A DNA stretch of 64,000 nucleotides from Marinobacter sp. (GCA_030149475.1 JASBRL010000007.1:39649-103648); one strand, 5' to 3'; counted from the first letter of the stretch, positions 53,512 to 62,942 are shown. Program-made: numbers and translations. The notes: generated by a model not told the origin, from the sequence alone.

Positions 53512-54204
53512 CTAGCGCCGCTTCAACAGCCCGTCCACATCATCAAAATGACGCATGACCGGCCGATTTGACTGCACGGTGGCGCCGTCACGAACCAGCC
53601 AGGCGGTTTTCAGACCAACGGACTCGGCCGCAACCAGTTCCGCTTCTGAGTCCGACAGGAAAAGAATCGTGTCCGGCGCGACACCCAGCTCATCGACGAT
53701 CGCATGGTAGGACGTTGCGTCACGCTTGGCGCCGATGCGGGTGTCGAAATAACCACTGAAAAAAGGGGTCAGATCGCCGTAATCACTGAACCCGAAGATC
53801 AGCTTCTGGGCCTTGACCGATCCGGATGAATACACATACAGGCGATAGCCTTCATCGTGCCAGTGGCGAAGATAGTCGGCAGCATCGGCGTAGACGTGGC
53901 CACGAAAATCGCCGTGTTGATAGCCCTGCTCCCAGAGCAAGCCCTGCAACGCTTTCAGCGGCGTTTCCTTGCGATCCTCGCGAATCCAGGTCTGCAGGAC
54001 ATCAATCAGCCCGTCAATATCGCCTTCGTCGACACCGGTGGCGGACGCTACGGCATCAAGTTGCTCTCGTACCTCCGGGTTGTCCGGGGCCTCAGCCTTG
54101 ATAAAGGCGCCGAGATGCTCGGCGGCGTATGGGAAAAGCACATCGTGAACAAACGAAATCGAACTGGTGGTGCCTTCGATGTCCGTCAGTATCACCCGTA
54201 TCAT
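53512..54204 (-). CDS. mtnC: Acireductone synthase (enolase-phosphatase E1)
   Basis: Bifunctional HAD enzyme of the methionine salvage pathway that enolises and dephosphorylates 2,3-diketo-5-methylthiopentyl-1-phosphate. 230 residues. Seen: the nucleophile motif ILTDIEGTTSSISFVHDVLFPYA, YVYSSGSVKAQKLIFGFS and the third HAD motif LFLSDSEAELVAAESVG. Its start and the mtnD stop share one base. Confidence 0.96.
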   Translation of the reverse strand: MIRVILTDIEGTTSSISFVHDVLFPYAAEHLGAFIKAEAPDNPEVREQLDAVASATGVDEGDIDGLIDVLQTWIREDRKETPLKALQGLLWEQGYQHGDFRGHVYADAADYLRHWHDEGYRLYVYSSGSVKAQKLIFGFSDYGDLTPFFSGYFDTRIGAKRDATSYHAIVDELGVAPDTILFLSDSEAELVAAESVGLKTAWLVRDGATVQSNRPVMRHFDDVDGLLKRR

Positions 54205-54761
54205 CAGGCCTCTCCAGCCAGGGCTTCAAACCGGGGCAAACGGCTGGCGATGTCTTCACCGGTAAAGTCCGCGACCCAGCCGTCGGGATTGGAAAACAGG
54301 CGAATACAGGTGAAGTCCGGTTCCGGGCCCATATCGAACCAGTGGCGGGTGCCATCCGGCACACTGATCAGGTCATTCTGCTGGCACAGGACGGCATAGA
54401 CCTGCTCGCCAAAGTGCAGGTAAAAGAGTCCCTGGCCACGGACAAAGAAGCGCACTTCATCCTCGCTGTGGGTGTGCTCGTCCAGAAACTTTTTGCGCAT
54501 GGCGTCCTTGTTCGGGTTATCAGCGCGAATGCTGACCACATCGGCGGTCTGGAAACCACACTCGGCCTTCAGGGTGTCCACCTCCGCTTCATAGGAATCG
54601 AGAATATCTTCTGCCGACGTATCTGCAGGCAGATCCCGCGTTGGCCAGCGCTCAAATCTTACGCCCTGGCCTGCCAGAGATTCGCGGATACCGGCCGGAT
54701 CAGTGATCACTGATACGGGTGTCGTCGGGTCATCCTGATGGTAAATCGTTAACGTTGTCAT
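54204..54761 (-). CDS. mtnD: Acireductone dioxygenase
   Basis: Metal-dependent cupin that oxidises acireductone to the methionine precursor 2-keto-4-methylthiobutyrate (Fe form) or off-pathway products (Ni form). 185 residues from MTTLTIYHQDD. Seen: the metal ligands in EHTHSEDEVRF (His, His, Glu) and a fourth His in DGTRHWFDMG. The ATG at 54761 makes an ATGA overlap with the mtnB stop and fits the family; the frame is open 10 codons upstream inside mtnB. Confidence 0.96.
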   Translation of the reverse strand: MTTLTIYHQDDPTTPVSVITDPAGIRESLAGQGVRFERWPTRDLPADTSAEDILDSYEAEVDTLKAECGFQTADVVSIRADNPNKDAMRKKFLDEHTHSEDEVRFFVRGQGLFYLHFGEQVYAVLCQQNDLISVPDGTRHWFDMGPEPDFTCIRLFSNPDGWVADFTGEDIASRLPRFEALAGEA

Positions 54762-55390
54762 CCACCGGTCCTCATCGTTAATAGCTCGCATTCGAACAGA
54801 AATTCGAAGGCTTCTATGTGTCTCAGGCAGTCTGCCATGGTCTTGCCCCAGGTATAAAGGCCATGCCCCCGGATCAGATAGCCGGGCTGATCCGCGTGGT
54901 TCCCGAACCAGCGCCGGGTTTCCCTTGCCAGTCCGTCAATATCCTGAGTGTTGTCGAATACCGGCACGCAGAGCTCACCTTCGTGGGTGTTAATGCCCTC
55001 AAAGGCCTTCTGTAGCTCATAGTCCCGGAGTCGCAAAGCATCTCCGGGCGGCACCAACCGGCTCAGTACAGTCGCGTTGACAGAATGGGTATGCAGCACG
55101 GCGCCAACCTCCGGAAACAGCTTATAGAGCACCGTGTGCAGGCCTGTTTCCGCCGATGGCCGGGCCCGGGTCTGAACCGGTGTCCCGGTCAGATCGACTA
55201 CCATGACATCCTCAGGGCGCAATGCGCCCTTGTGGCGACCGGATACGGTTATCGCCAGATGCTGCGAATCGAGCCGCGCCGAGTAATTACTGCTGGTGGC
55301 GGGGGACCAGCCACGCTGGTAGAGGAAACGCCCCGCCTCCACAATAGATTGCGCGGCTGCGGCGTAATCACTGGCATCAAAGACGGACAT
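54758..55390 (-). CDS. mtnB: Methylthioribulose-1-phosphate dehydratase
   Basis: Class II aldolase-fold dehydratase of methionine salvage, 210 residues. Seen: RGWSPATSSNYSARL, the zinc ligands in AVLHTHSVNATVLSRL and GHGLYTWGKTMADC. First gene of mtnB-mtnD-mtnC. mtnA and mtnK/mtnP are not in the window and would have to be elsewhere. Confidence 0.96.
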   Translation of the reverse strand: MSVFDASDYAAAAQSIVEAGRFLYQRGWSPATSSNYSARLDSQHLAITVSGRHKGALRPEDVMVVDLTGTPVQTRARPSAETGLHTVLYKLFPEVGAVLHTHSVNATVLSRLVPPGDALRLRDYELQKAFEGINTHEGELCVPVFDNTQDIDGLARETRRWFGNHADQPGYLIRGHGLYTWGKTMADCLRHIEAFEFLFECELLTMRTGG

Positions 55391-55435
55391 CCGCTCACTC
55401 CTCGGTAACCGGCACTCATTGTGCCCTGGGCGGTA

Positions 55436-56404
55436 TTATAGGGCGCTGCCGAACGTCAGCAAACGATAGCGGGCAGCAATCAGGTCGGCGACAACCGAGA
55501 TGGCAATCTCCGGCGGGGTTTTGCTGGGAATATCGATGCCGATCGGCGCCTTCAGGCGAGCCAGTGAGTCGTCGTCAATCCCCAGCGACTGCAATCGATC
55601 CCTGCGTGCGGCGGAGGTTCGGGCGGACCCCATGGCACCGACATAGAAGCATTCTGACGACAAGGCGGCCAACAGGGCCATATCATCAATACGGGGGTCG
55701 TGGGCCAGGGCAAGCACGGCACAGCCTGTGTCACTGAATTCGGACATGACCAGGTCGTCCGGCAGCACTTCCCGCATATCGGCCTGAGGCCTTGCCCATC
55801 CCCGGGCAAACCGCTCCCGCGGCTCACACACCGTGGTAGCGAATCCGGCCGCCGTCGCAAAGTCAGCGACGTAGCCGGTGACCTCACCGGCACCGACCAA
55901 TAACAGCCGGCATTGCGGGGTCAGCCTGTGACAGACCTGATCGCCAATGATCTCGATACGGGCACCCGGGGTTTCCGTTACCGAGATGGTCACCTCCCCG
56001 GTGGCCAGCGACACCTGCCGGGCCACTGGCTGACGGGCCATCAGAGCTTCACGTACAGCGCCAACCTGGTTGCGGTCCTGATCCGGCGTCAGGTGCTCGA
56101 CCAGTAGCCGAATACGACCGCCACAAGGCAACTGGAAGTGCTCCCGGTCGTCATCCGTAACGCCATAGTCGAGCAGTCGGGGAATGGTCGTATCGGGGGC
56201 ACGAAACCGCTCGATCAGATCCTCTTCGAGGCAACCGCCGGAGACCGAGCCAGACCACTGACCCGCGTCGTTGACGGCAAGCCAGGAGCCGACCGGGCGT
56301 GGCGAAGAGCCCCAGGTTTCGAGAATCGTGCACAACCAGACAGTCTGCCCGTCACCCAGCCAGCTATACACATCGCCGATGATGGTCTGTTGCAGACTGT
56401 TCAT
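55436..56404 (-). CDS. XdhC/CoxI family protein
   Basis: 322 residues. Seen: an N-terminal XdhC/CoxI module with TILETWGSSPRPVGSWLAV, SGSVSGGCLEEDLIERF and LPCGGRIRLLVEHL, then a Rossmann-type domain (CRLLLVGAGEVTGYVADFA) and the C-terminal CFYVGAMGSARTSAARRDRL and PIGIDIPSKTPPEIAISVVADLIA. XdhC inserts the sulfurated molybdenum cofactor into xanthine dehydrogenase or related enzymes. No xdhAB or cox genes are nearby. It lies 45 nt upstream of mtnB on the same strand. Confidence 0.92.
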   Translation of the reverse strand: MNSLQQTIIGDVYSWLGDGQTVWLCTILETWGSSPRPVGSWLAVNDAGQWSGSVSGGCLEEDLIERFRAPDTTIPRLLDYGVTDDDREHFQLPCGGRIRLLVEHLTPDQDRNQVGAVREALMARQPVARQVSLATGEVTISVTETPGARIEIIGDQVCHRLTPQCRLLLVGAGEVTGYVADFATAAGFATTVCEPRERFARGWARPQADMREVLPDDLVMSEFSDTGCAVLALAHDPRIDDMALLAALSSECFYVGAMGSARTSAARRDRLQSLGIDDDSLARLKAPIGIDIPSKTPPEIAISVVADLIAARYRLLTFGSAL

Positions 56405-56472
56405 TCAGCCCCGCACCCCCGTCAAACAACCAATAGGATCAATCCGGCTCTCTTCACTACAGGCAATTTGTA

Positions 56473-56508
56473 TGGTCATCAACGTGGTCATCAGCGTGGT
56501 CATCAAAC
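56473..56508. repeat. 12-bp tandem repeat, three copies
   Basis: TGGTCATCAACG, TGGTCATCAGCG and TGGTCATCAAAC follow one another without gap in the 208-bp interval between the XdhC start and the small lipoprotein stop. The interval holds no other recognised element. Confidence 0.75.
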
Positions 56509-56612
56509 TGTTGGGACAGCGCTGGCCAATCGATCCCACCTCTTGGCATTCGGTCTGATCAGCATCGTACATTCCTCTGTCGCCCGTATCGTTGGCGAGC
56601 GTTCAGCGCCCG

Positions 56613-56804
56613 TTATTTGATCACATCATTCCCTTTGGAATCTTTCCAGATGGTTCGCTCGCCTGAGTCCATCTTGCCCTCGGTATCCCAGACCTTCCGG
56701 TTCTGTGTAGACTTTTCGAGCTTACCGTTGTCGTTCCACAACACACGGTTCTGACAGCCGGCCAACGCCAGCCCTATCAGGCAGATAGCCAGTATTGTTT
56801 TCAT
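56613..56804 (-). CDS. Small lipoprotein with three internal repeats (63 residues)
   Basis: The signal MKTILAICLIGLALAGC is a clear lipobox, so the mature protein of about 47 residues is lipidated. It consists of three near-repeats of 14-16 residues built on R-x-hydrophobic-Trp-x-x-x-Gly: RVLWNDNG, RKVWDTEG and RTIWKDSKG. Each looks like a short beta hairpin, so a small all-beta or MORN-like strip is possible, but this is inference. Ribosome site GGAGAC precedes the ATG. I recognise no named family. It lies between smrA and the xdhC gene. Confidence 0.75.
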   Translation of the reverse strand: MKTILAICLIGLALAGCQNRVLWNDNGKLEKSTQNRKVWDTEGKMDSGERTIWKDSKGNDVIK

Positions 56805-56849
56805 AAACAGTCTCCAGTCAGAAAAATCAGGGGAAATCGCCGTTACCGC

Positions 56850-57431
56850 TCAGTGACCCTGATGGACTTCGCGGTTACGCTGTTTCTGCAGGTCGTTCTT
56901 CCGAATCATCACATAGACCGCCCCGGTGCCACCATGATGCCGCTGAGCGGAGTGAAAGGCCATCACATCGTCCAGCTCGGGCAGCCATTTGGCCAGATAA
57001 CTCTTCAGGAGTGCAACGCCATCGGGATTGCGCTCACCTTTGCCGTGCAGAATGATGACTGAGCGCAGTCCATAGCGAAGGCAGTCCTGCACAAAACCGA
57101 ACACTTCACGCCGGGCCTGTTCAACAGTCATTCGATGCAGGTCCAGCCTGGCTTCGATAGGGTAATGCCCCAGGCGCAGCTTGCGAAATACCCCGTGCTG
57201 AATCCCCGGCCTTTGCCATGAGAGAATATCATGGGCGGTTAATGGTTCGACCTGAGTAGCGGTCAGGGGGTTCCGGTCCAGAGCGGGTTGATCAAGGGCG
57301 GCGCGCTGACGTTCGATGTGGCCGGGAGTCAGGTCCCGTGGCGCCTTGATATCCGCCTTGTTCGGTTTGCGTATCCGGCGCACGTCCTGCATTTCTTCCA
57401 GGAAACGTTGCCGTTCATCTTTAGAGGTCAT
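56850..57431 (-). CDS. smrA: Smr-domain DNA endonuclease SmrA
   Basis: A soluble protein of 193 residues. The C-terminal Smr domain (about 95-180) shows LDLHRMTVEQAR, ILHGKGE and AQRHHGGTGAVYV, the three conserved blocks of small MutS-related proteins with nicking activity. The N-terminal half is the charged helical region of the SmrA type. Its biological role is uncertain. Confidence 0.9.
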   Translation of the reverse strand: MTSKDERQRFLEEMQDVRRIRKPNKADIKAPRDLTPGHIERQRAALDQPALDRNPLTATQVEPLTAHDILSWQRPGIQHGVFRKLRLGHYPIEARLDLHRMTVEQARREVFGFVQDCLRYGLRSVIILHGKGERNPDGVALLKSYLAKWLPELDDVMAFHSAQRHHGGTGAVYVMIRKNDLQKQRNREVHQGH

Positions 57432-57753
57432 AGTGTTATCTGGTTACCCGCAACTGCCGGAACTGTACCATCGCCAATGAACGTCTTAAAGGCACAACGC
57501 TCCGGTTCAGTCGGTGACTGGCGCTACTATCCGCAGACTGCGGCCATTCAACCTGCTGGAAGATGCTCTGCAAAAGGGCAGAGTCTGCCTGCGCCACAAC
57601 CGTTAGCTGGGCTATTATCGCATTCGAGAAATACAAGAGCTTCCTTCGTGCGGCTGAAGCACAAGAGACTAAACTGTATGATGTGGTCCGTTGTATAACA
57701 AACGGTCGGGTACCCGGTTCTTTTTGCTACCCTGGAAGTGAGAAAGTCCTTCT
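57432..57753. other. Divergent intergenic region ahead of the signalling operon
   Basis: 322 bp between smrA and the hybrid kinase gene. No gene or RNA was recognised. Possible -10 elements TATGAT (57677-57682) and TATAAC (57694-57699) precede the kinase gene, both with weak -35 partners. A GGGTACCC palindrome and a short T run (TCTTTTTG) follow. I can say no more. Confidence 0.45.
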
Positions 57754-60700
57754 ATGCTCAGCGTCTGGCTGCTAGTCCTGATTTCTATTACGTACATTTC
57801 GCTGCTGTTCGCGATTGCCTGGGCCGGCGACCGCAACCCGGCTCTTTACCGCCGCCGCTTTGCCCGCACACAGGTTTATGCTCTGTCACTGGCGGTCTAT
57901 TTTACATCCTGGACGTTTTACGGAGCCGTTGGGCGGGCGACGCAGGAAGGTCTTGGTTTTCTGCCAATCTATCTGGGTCCGTTACTGGTATTCGTATTTG
58001 GTGCGCCGCTGCTGCGCCGCATGATTTACATCAGCAAACGCAACAACAGCACCTCGATTGCCGACTTCATCGCCTCACGTTATGGTAAATCCCAGTCACT
58101 GGCCGCGATGATTGCCTTTATTGCGCTGATTGGCAGCGTGCCCTATATCGCCCTGCAACTGAAAGCCATCAATATGGGCTTCGGGGTACTTTCCGGATCC
58201 AGCCAGACCGGAGAATTGCTTGGCGCCGCACCTCAGAGCGACTCGGCCTGGTATATCACTATTGTGCTGGCAGTATTCACTGTGCTGTTTGGAACCCGTC
58301 ATCTGGAGTCCACTGAACATCACCGCGGGATGATTCAGGCCGTGGCGTTTGAATCGGTGATCAAATTGGTGGCCTTTGTGGCCGTGGGCCTGTTTGTCGG
58401 CTTTGGTCTGTTCGACGGCTTCGGCGATCTGTTTGCCAAGATCAAGGCGGCTGACCTGATGGGAACACTAACGACCGATTCTGTCACCGCGCCGGCGTTC
58501 ATTACCCAGACTCTGGTGGCGATGCTGGCGATCGTTTGCCTGCCTCGCCAGTTCCACGTCATGGTCGTCGAGAACACCGATCACCGGGACTTTGAAACGG
58601 CACGCTGGGCCATGCCCGCCTATCTGATTATAGCCAGCGCCTTTGTATTACCGATTGCGGCCGCTGGCCTGCTGGCGCCGCCCTCTGAGCTGTCCAATCC
58701 CGATACACTGATACTCAAGCTTCCCATAGCTGCCGGGCAACACTGGCTGGCCATTCTCGCGTTTCTGGGCGGGGGTTCGGCGGCCGCCGCAATGGTCATC
58801 GTCTGTTCAGTGGCCATAGCCACCATGGTCAGCAATGAAATCATCATGCCGGCACTGCTACGATTTTTCCGTCCCCGCATGAACCGGCGCGACGATCTCA
58901 GTTTCCTCTTGCTCAGTATTCGGAGGGTAGCGATTTTCGTGGTGTTGCTGACGGCCTACGGTTTTTACCGGATGGCAGGTGCCGACTACAGCCTGACGGC
59001 GTTCGGGTTGCTGTCATTTGCTGCCGCGGCGCAATTTGGTCCCGCGCTGGTGGGTGGCATCATCTGGCGACGGGGAAACCACACTGGCGCTGTATGGGGG
59101 CTTGCCCTGGGTTTCCTGCTCTGGTGCTACACCCTGCTGATTCCTGCAATGGCGTCCACCGGATGGCTGGCCGACTCACTCATCGATGAGGGGCTCTGGG
59201 GGCTGAGCTGGACACGGCCGACAGCCATGTTCGGGCTCGAACTCGACCAGGTCAGTCATGGCATCATCTGGAGCCTGGGAGTAAACGCCCTTACCTACAT
59301 TGTATTGTCGTTGCTTACCCGGCAACGAGTGCGGGAAAAAATTCAGATTGCCTCGTTCTTCCAGGATCCTCAGCCTCGTGCCGAGACGCCGCAACAGCAC
59401 GCCTGGGAAGGCGAGATACTGACCTCTGACCTGCAGGCCCTGGCGGACCGGTTCATGGGAGAGGAGCGCGCCGAGGCCCTCTTCCGAAACTACGAACGGC
59501 GGAACGCCATTCGCATTTCGCCTCAACGCCCGGCGTCCACTCACCTGATGAAACACATTGAGCGGCAACTGGCGTCGGTTATTGGCAGCTCGACCGCACG
59601 GGTGGTGCTTGAATCCACGCTGACCGGCCGGGATATGCAGATAGAGGACGTTGTGAGCATCGTGGACGAGGCGTCCCAGGCGATGACATTCAGTCGGGAA
59701 CTGCTTCAGTCGGCCATCGAGAATATCAGCCTTGGTGTATCGGTCGTCAATCATCAGCAGCAGCTGGTGGTCTGGAACCAGCGCTACCTGGAACTGTTTT
59801 CCTACCCCAAGGGCTTCGTGCGGGTCGGACGGGCTATCGAGGACCTCATGCGCTTCAATCTGACCAGCGCCAACCTTCCTGCCCGGAAGATAGATGACAT
59901 TATTGATGAACGCTGTACCAGCATGCGTTTTGGCCGCCCCATGTCCTACGAGCGTCACCGTCCGGACGGCACGGTCCTCAAGATCGATGGCAGTCCGATT
60001 CCCGGTGGGGGGTATGTCACCACCTTCCAGGATGTAACCGTCATGCGGCGAACGGAGAAAGCCCTCAAGGAAACCAACATCTACCTCGAACAACGGGTCA
60101 AGGAGCGGACCCAGGAACTGCAGGTTCTCAATGAACAGATGCTCAAAGCCAAATCTGTCGCAGAGCAGGCAAATCACAGTAAAACGCGGTTTCTGGCTTC
60201 GGCCAGTCATGACCTGTTGCAACCACTCAATGCCGCCCGGCTGTTTACCTCAGCGCTCTCGGGCAAATCCCAGTCGGACGAAACCCGCGAGCTAGTCGAG
60301 CATATTGACAGCTCGCTAGGCGCCGCAGAGGAAATCATCAGTACCCTGCTGGACATTTCCAAGCTGGATGCGGGGGCACTCGAACCCAAAATCAGCCATT
60401 TTCCGGTAAACGATATTCTCCGCCATCTGGCCACCGAGTTTTCCGCGATCGCCACGGATCAGCAGCTTGTTCTGGACCTGATCCCCAGCAGCGCATGGGT
60501 TCGTTCGGATGCAAAACTGTTGCGGCGAGTTGTTCAGAACTTCCTGTCCAATGCCATCCGGTACACACCTCAAGGCCGGATTCTGCTAGGCTGCCGACGA
60601 CTCAAAGGTTACTTGCGGATTGAGGTCTGGGACACCGGCCCGGGGATCCCCGAAGATCAACTAGCGAGAATCTTTGAAGAATTCCGCCGCCTTCAACACG

Positions 60701-61275
60701 GCCGTGATAAAAAAGGGCTGGGCCTGGGCCTGGCAATCGTCGACCGTATCAGCGGAATGCTTGACCACCCGGTCCAGGTCCAGTCCGTGCAGGGACGGGG
60801 CAGTGTATTCAGCATTACCATTCCCCGTGTGGCCGCAGAAAAACCTGATGAGTCCGCCCGAAAGCCCCCGGTCCCCACCCGTGGCCTGGCCAATCTCAGC
60901 GGCCTGCACGTTTTGTGTATCGATAACGACCCGAATATTCTGGATGGCATGGTCGCTCTACTGGCAAACTGGCAGTGCACCGTCACCTCTGCCGAAAGTC
61001 TGGAGCACGCCCACAACCGGCTGCAGGGGCAAGCTCCGGACATCATTCTGGCAGACTATCAGTTGGATGAGGGGAAAACCGGACTGGGTGCCATGGACGC
61101 CCTTCGCCAGGCCTTTAATCCCCATTTGCCGGGCATACTGATCACCGGTTATATGAGTCCGGACGTACGGGAAGACGCCATCCGGCGAGGCTACCAGGTG
61201 CTGTACAAACCGGTGAAACCTGCGGCGTTACGGGCGCTGGTCAATAAACTGCTCAAGCAGCAACGGGTTTCATGA
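57754..61275 (+). CDS. Hybrid sensor histidine kinase with SLC5/PutP-like membrane domain
   Basis: A very large sensor (1173 residues). The first 530 or so residues carry about 13 hydrophobic segments and resemble sodium/solute symporters (SSF/PutP), as in CbrA-type kinases. Then follow a linker, a PAS domain (about 650-765), a coiled coil, the dimerisation/phosphoacceptor domain with His819 in SASHDLLQPLNAARLF, an ATPase domain with NFLSNAIRYTPQG and GLGLGLAI, and a C-terminal receiver whose acceptor is Asp1101 in LADYQLDEG, with the conserved Lys in LYKPVKP. The substrate sensed is unknown. The stop overlaps the next gene by 4 nt. Confidence 0.93.
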   Translation: MLSVWLLVLISITYISLLFAIAWAGDRNPALYRRRFARTQVYALSLAVYFTSWTFYGAVGRATQEGLGFLPIYLGPLLVFVFGAPLLRRMIYISKRNNSTSIADFIASRYGKSQSLAAMIAFIALIGSVPYIALQLKAINMGFGVLSGSSQTGELLGAAPQSDSAWYITIVLAVFTVLFGTRHLESTEHHRGMIQAVAFESVIKLVAFVAVGLFVGFGLFDGFGDLFAKIKAADLMGTLTTDSVTAPAFITQTLVAMLAIVCLPRQFHVMVVENTDHRDFETARWAMPAYLIIASAFVLPIAAAGLLAPPSELSNPDTLILKLPIAAGQHWLAILAFLGGGSAAAAMVIVCSVAIATMVSNEIIMPALLRFFRPRMNRRDDLSFLLLSIRRVAIFVVLLTAYGFYRMAGADYSLTAFGLLSFAAAAQFGPALVGGIIWRRGNHTGAVWGLALGFLLWCYTLLIPAMASTGWLADSLIDEGLWGLSWTRPTAMFGLELDQVSHGIIWSLGVNALTYIVLSLLTRQRVREKIQIASFFQDPQPRAETPQQHAWEGEILTSDLQALADRFMGEERAEALFRNYERRNAIRISPQRPASTHLMKHIERQLASVIGSSTARVVLESTLTGRDMQIEDVVSIVDEASQAMTFSRELLQSAIENISLGVSVVNHQQQLVVWNQRYLELFSYPKGFVRVGRAIEDLMRFNLTSANLPARKIDDIIDERCTSMRFGRPMSYERHRPDGTVLKIDGSPIPGGGYVTTFQDVTVMRRTEKALKETNIYLEQRVKERTQELQVLNEQMLKAKSVAEQANHSKTRFLASASHDLLQPLNAARLFTSALSGKSQSDETRELVEHIDSSLGAAEEIISTLLDISKLDAGALEPKISHFPVNDILRHLATEFSAIATDQQLVLDLIPSSAWVRSDAKLLRRVVQNFLSNAIRYTPQGRILLGCRRLKGYLRIEVWDTGPGIPEDQLARIFEEFRRLQHGRDKKGLGLGLAIVDRISGMLDHPVQVQSVQGRGSVFSITIPRVAAEKPDESARKPPVPTRGLANLSGLHVLCIDNDPNILDGMVALLANWQCTVTSAESLEHAHNRLQGQAPDIILADYQLDEGKTGLGAMDALRQAFNPHLPGILITGYMSPDVREDAIRRGYQVLYKPVKPAALRALVNKLLKQQRVS

Positions 61276-62942
61276 GTTCCTCACCGACCACGCCGCGAGA
61301 TAACGGCTTCCGTCAGCTACGCTATCTGATCATCGATGACTTTGAGAGTTTCCGGCTGTCGATGAAAGAAATGCTCCGTAGTTTCGGCGCTGAAAAGGTA
61401 GAAGTGGCAGCACAGGGTTCAGCTGCAATCCAGCGCTGTGTCTACGAATACTTTGATGTCATCCTCTGTGATTACAACCTTGGGCGCGGCAAAAACGGCC
61501 AGCACATTCTGGAAGAGCTCCGGCATCGTAAACTATTGCGCCACACATCGTTGTTTCTGATGGTTACAGCAGAAACGTCCAGGGACATGGTGATGGGCGC
61601 CCGGGACTTCCAGCCGGATGCCTACCTGACCAAACCAATCAACCGGGCCATGCTGGAAAAACGCCTCGGCAGCCTGATTGCACAGCGTCAGTCCCTGCTC
61701 CCCATCAACCGGCAGATCGACCTGGAGAACTATCCGGAAGCCGTGTCACTCTGTGTGCAGGCCATTCCCAGGCTGCCAAAATACAAATCCTGGCTGATGC
61801 AGACTCTGGCGGACCTGTACATTCGAATCGGCGATTTTCACCACGCCATGAAAATTTACGAAGACGTGCTTGCGCAGCGGGACCTTTCCTGGGCCCGGCT
61901 AGGTAAAGCAAAGGTATTGGTTGCCGAGCAGCGCTACCCAGAGGGGATCAAAGAACTGCAGTCACTGATTGAAAGTCATCCGGATTTAACTGAGGCTTTT
62001 GATCGACTCGCCGAGGTTTACCAACGATCCGGGCAAACCGGGAAAGCCCAGAAAAGCCTCGAACAGGCGGTTCGTTTGTCGCCCAATGCCCTGCTCCGAC
62101 AAAAAAATCTGGCGACGGTTGCGACCCTCAATCAGGACTTCGATACCGCGGCGTCAGCGTGGCGGCAGACAGTTAATCTGGGTGCCCATTCCGTTCACGA
62201 CAGCAGCGATCATTATCTGTCGCTCGCGTTGTGCCTTACGGATCTGAGTGATCAGGATACCGAGTCCGAAGGGCGGGGACGGGATTCGATGCAGAAGCGG
62301 ACACCGGAGGCGCTGAAAACGCTCCACACCATGGAACGTCGTTTCCCGAACGAACCCGATGTGACGGTTCGCGGCATGCTGATCAAAACCAGAGTGCTCG
62401 CGGCCCGTGGAGGAGAACAGGATGCGAACGCACTGCTCGAACAGGCAACCAGCCGACTTGACATTGATACAATCAGCGCCAAAGTCGGCCTGGAACTGGC
62501 GCAAAGCCTCCTCCGACTCGATCAAGAGGCAAACGCACGCAAGCTGCTTGGCCATCTGGCTCAACGATTCGAATCGGATGCAGAGACCATGGGACAGATA
62601 GAACTGTTAATGGATGAACCGGTTGGCGTTGTCGCTCAGCGTCAAGCGAGACAGTTTACCCGCGATGGTATCGAGGCCTTTGAGCGCGGCGATCTGGAAA
62701 CGGCAGCCGATCATTTCTTGAATGCAATAAACATCGCGCCTAATCATACGGCACTTAACCTGAACCTCGTTCAGGTCCGCCTGAAACAGTTCGACCGGGG
62801 GCCTGCCGATTCCCGGCTTCTGGCTCAATGCCGGCAATGCCTTGCTCGCCTTGATCAGCTACCCCCACAACATCGCCAATATCGGCGTTACCTTGCCCTC
62901 CGGAAAAAACTGGGTACGTATGACCATGACAAGACAGACTGA
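61272..62942 (+). CDS. Response regulator with receiver and TPR domains
   Basis: 556 residues. The N-terminal receiver (about 15-135) has Asp67 in LCDYNLGRG as the phosphoacceptor and the conserved Lys in LTKPINRAML. The remainder is helical tetratricopeptide repeats (about 180-330 and 400-530), with no DNA-binding or enzymatic output domain. It would act by protein-protein contact. Translation is coupled to the hybrid kinase (ATGA overlap), and its end overlaps the start of the third gene, so all three form one operon. Confidence 0.93.
   Translation: MSSSPTTPRDNGFRQLRYLIIDDFESFRLSMKEMLRSFGAEKVEVAAQGSAAIQRCVYEYFDVILCDYNLGRGKNGQHILEELRHRKLLRHTSLFLMVTAETSRDMVMGARDFQPDAYLTKPINRAMLEKRLGSLIAQRQSLLPINRQIDLENYPEAVSLCVQAIPRLPKYKSWLMQTLADLYIRIGDFHHAMKIYEDVLAQRDLSWARLGKAKVLVAEQRYPEGIKELQSLIESHPDLTEAFDRLAEVYQRSGQTGKAQKSLEQAVRLSPNALLRQKNLATVATLNQDFDTAASAWRQTVNLGAHSVHDSSDHYLSLALCLTDLSDQDTESEGRGRDSMQKRTPEALKTLHTMERRFPNEPDVTVRGMLIKTRVLAARGGEQDANALLEQATSRLDIDTISAKVGLELAQSLLRLDQEANARKLLGHLAQRFESDAETMGQIELLMDEPVGVVAQRQARQFTRDGIEAFERGDLETAADHFLNAINIAPNHTALNLNLVQVRLKQFDRGPADSRLLAQCRQCLARLDQLPPQHRQYRRYLALRKKLGTYDHDKTD

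Noticed and set aside
57686..57735. CCGTTG/CAAACGG hairpin and GGGTACCC before TCTTTTTG as an attenuator
   Set aside because: The stem is short and imperfect, and the T run is followed directly by the kinase gene's ribosome site; evidence too weak to claim.
59176..60222. 348-residue open frame on the minus strand
   Set aside because: Antisense to the hybrid kinase's PAS/HisKA region; no start context and no motifs.
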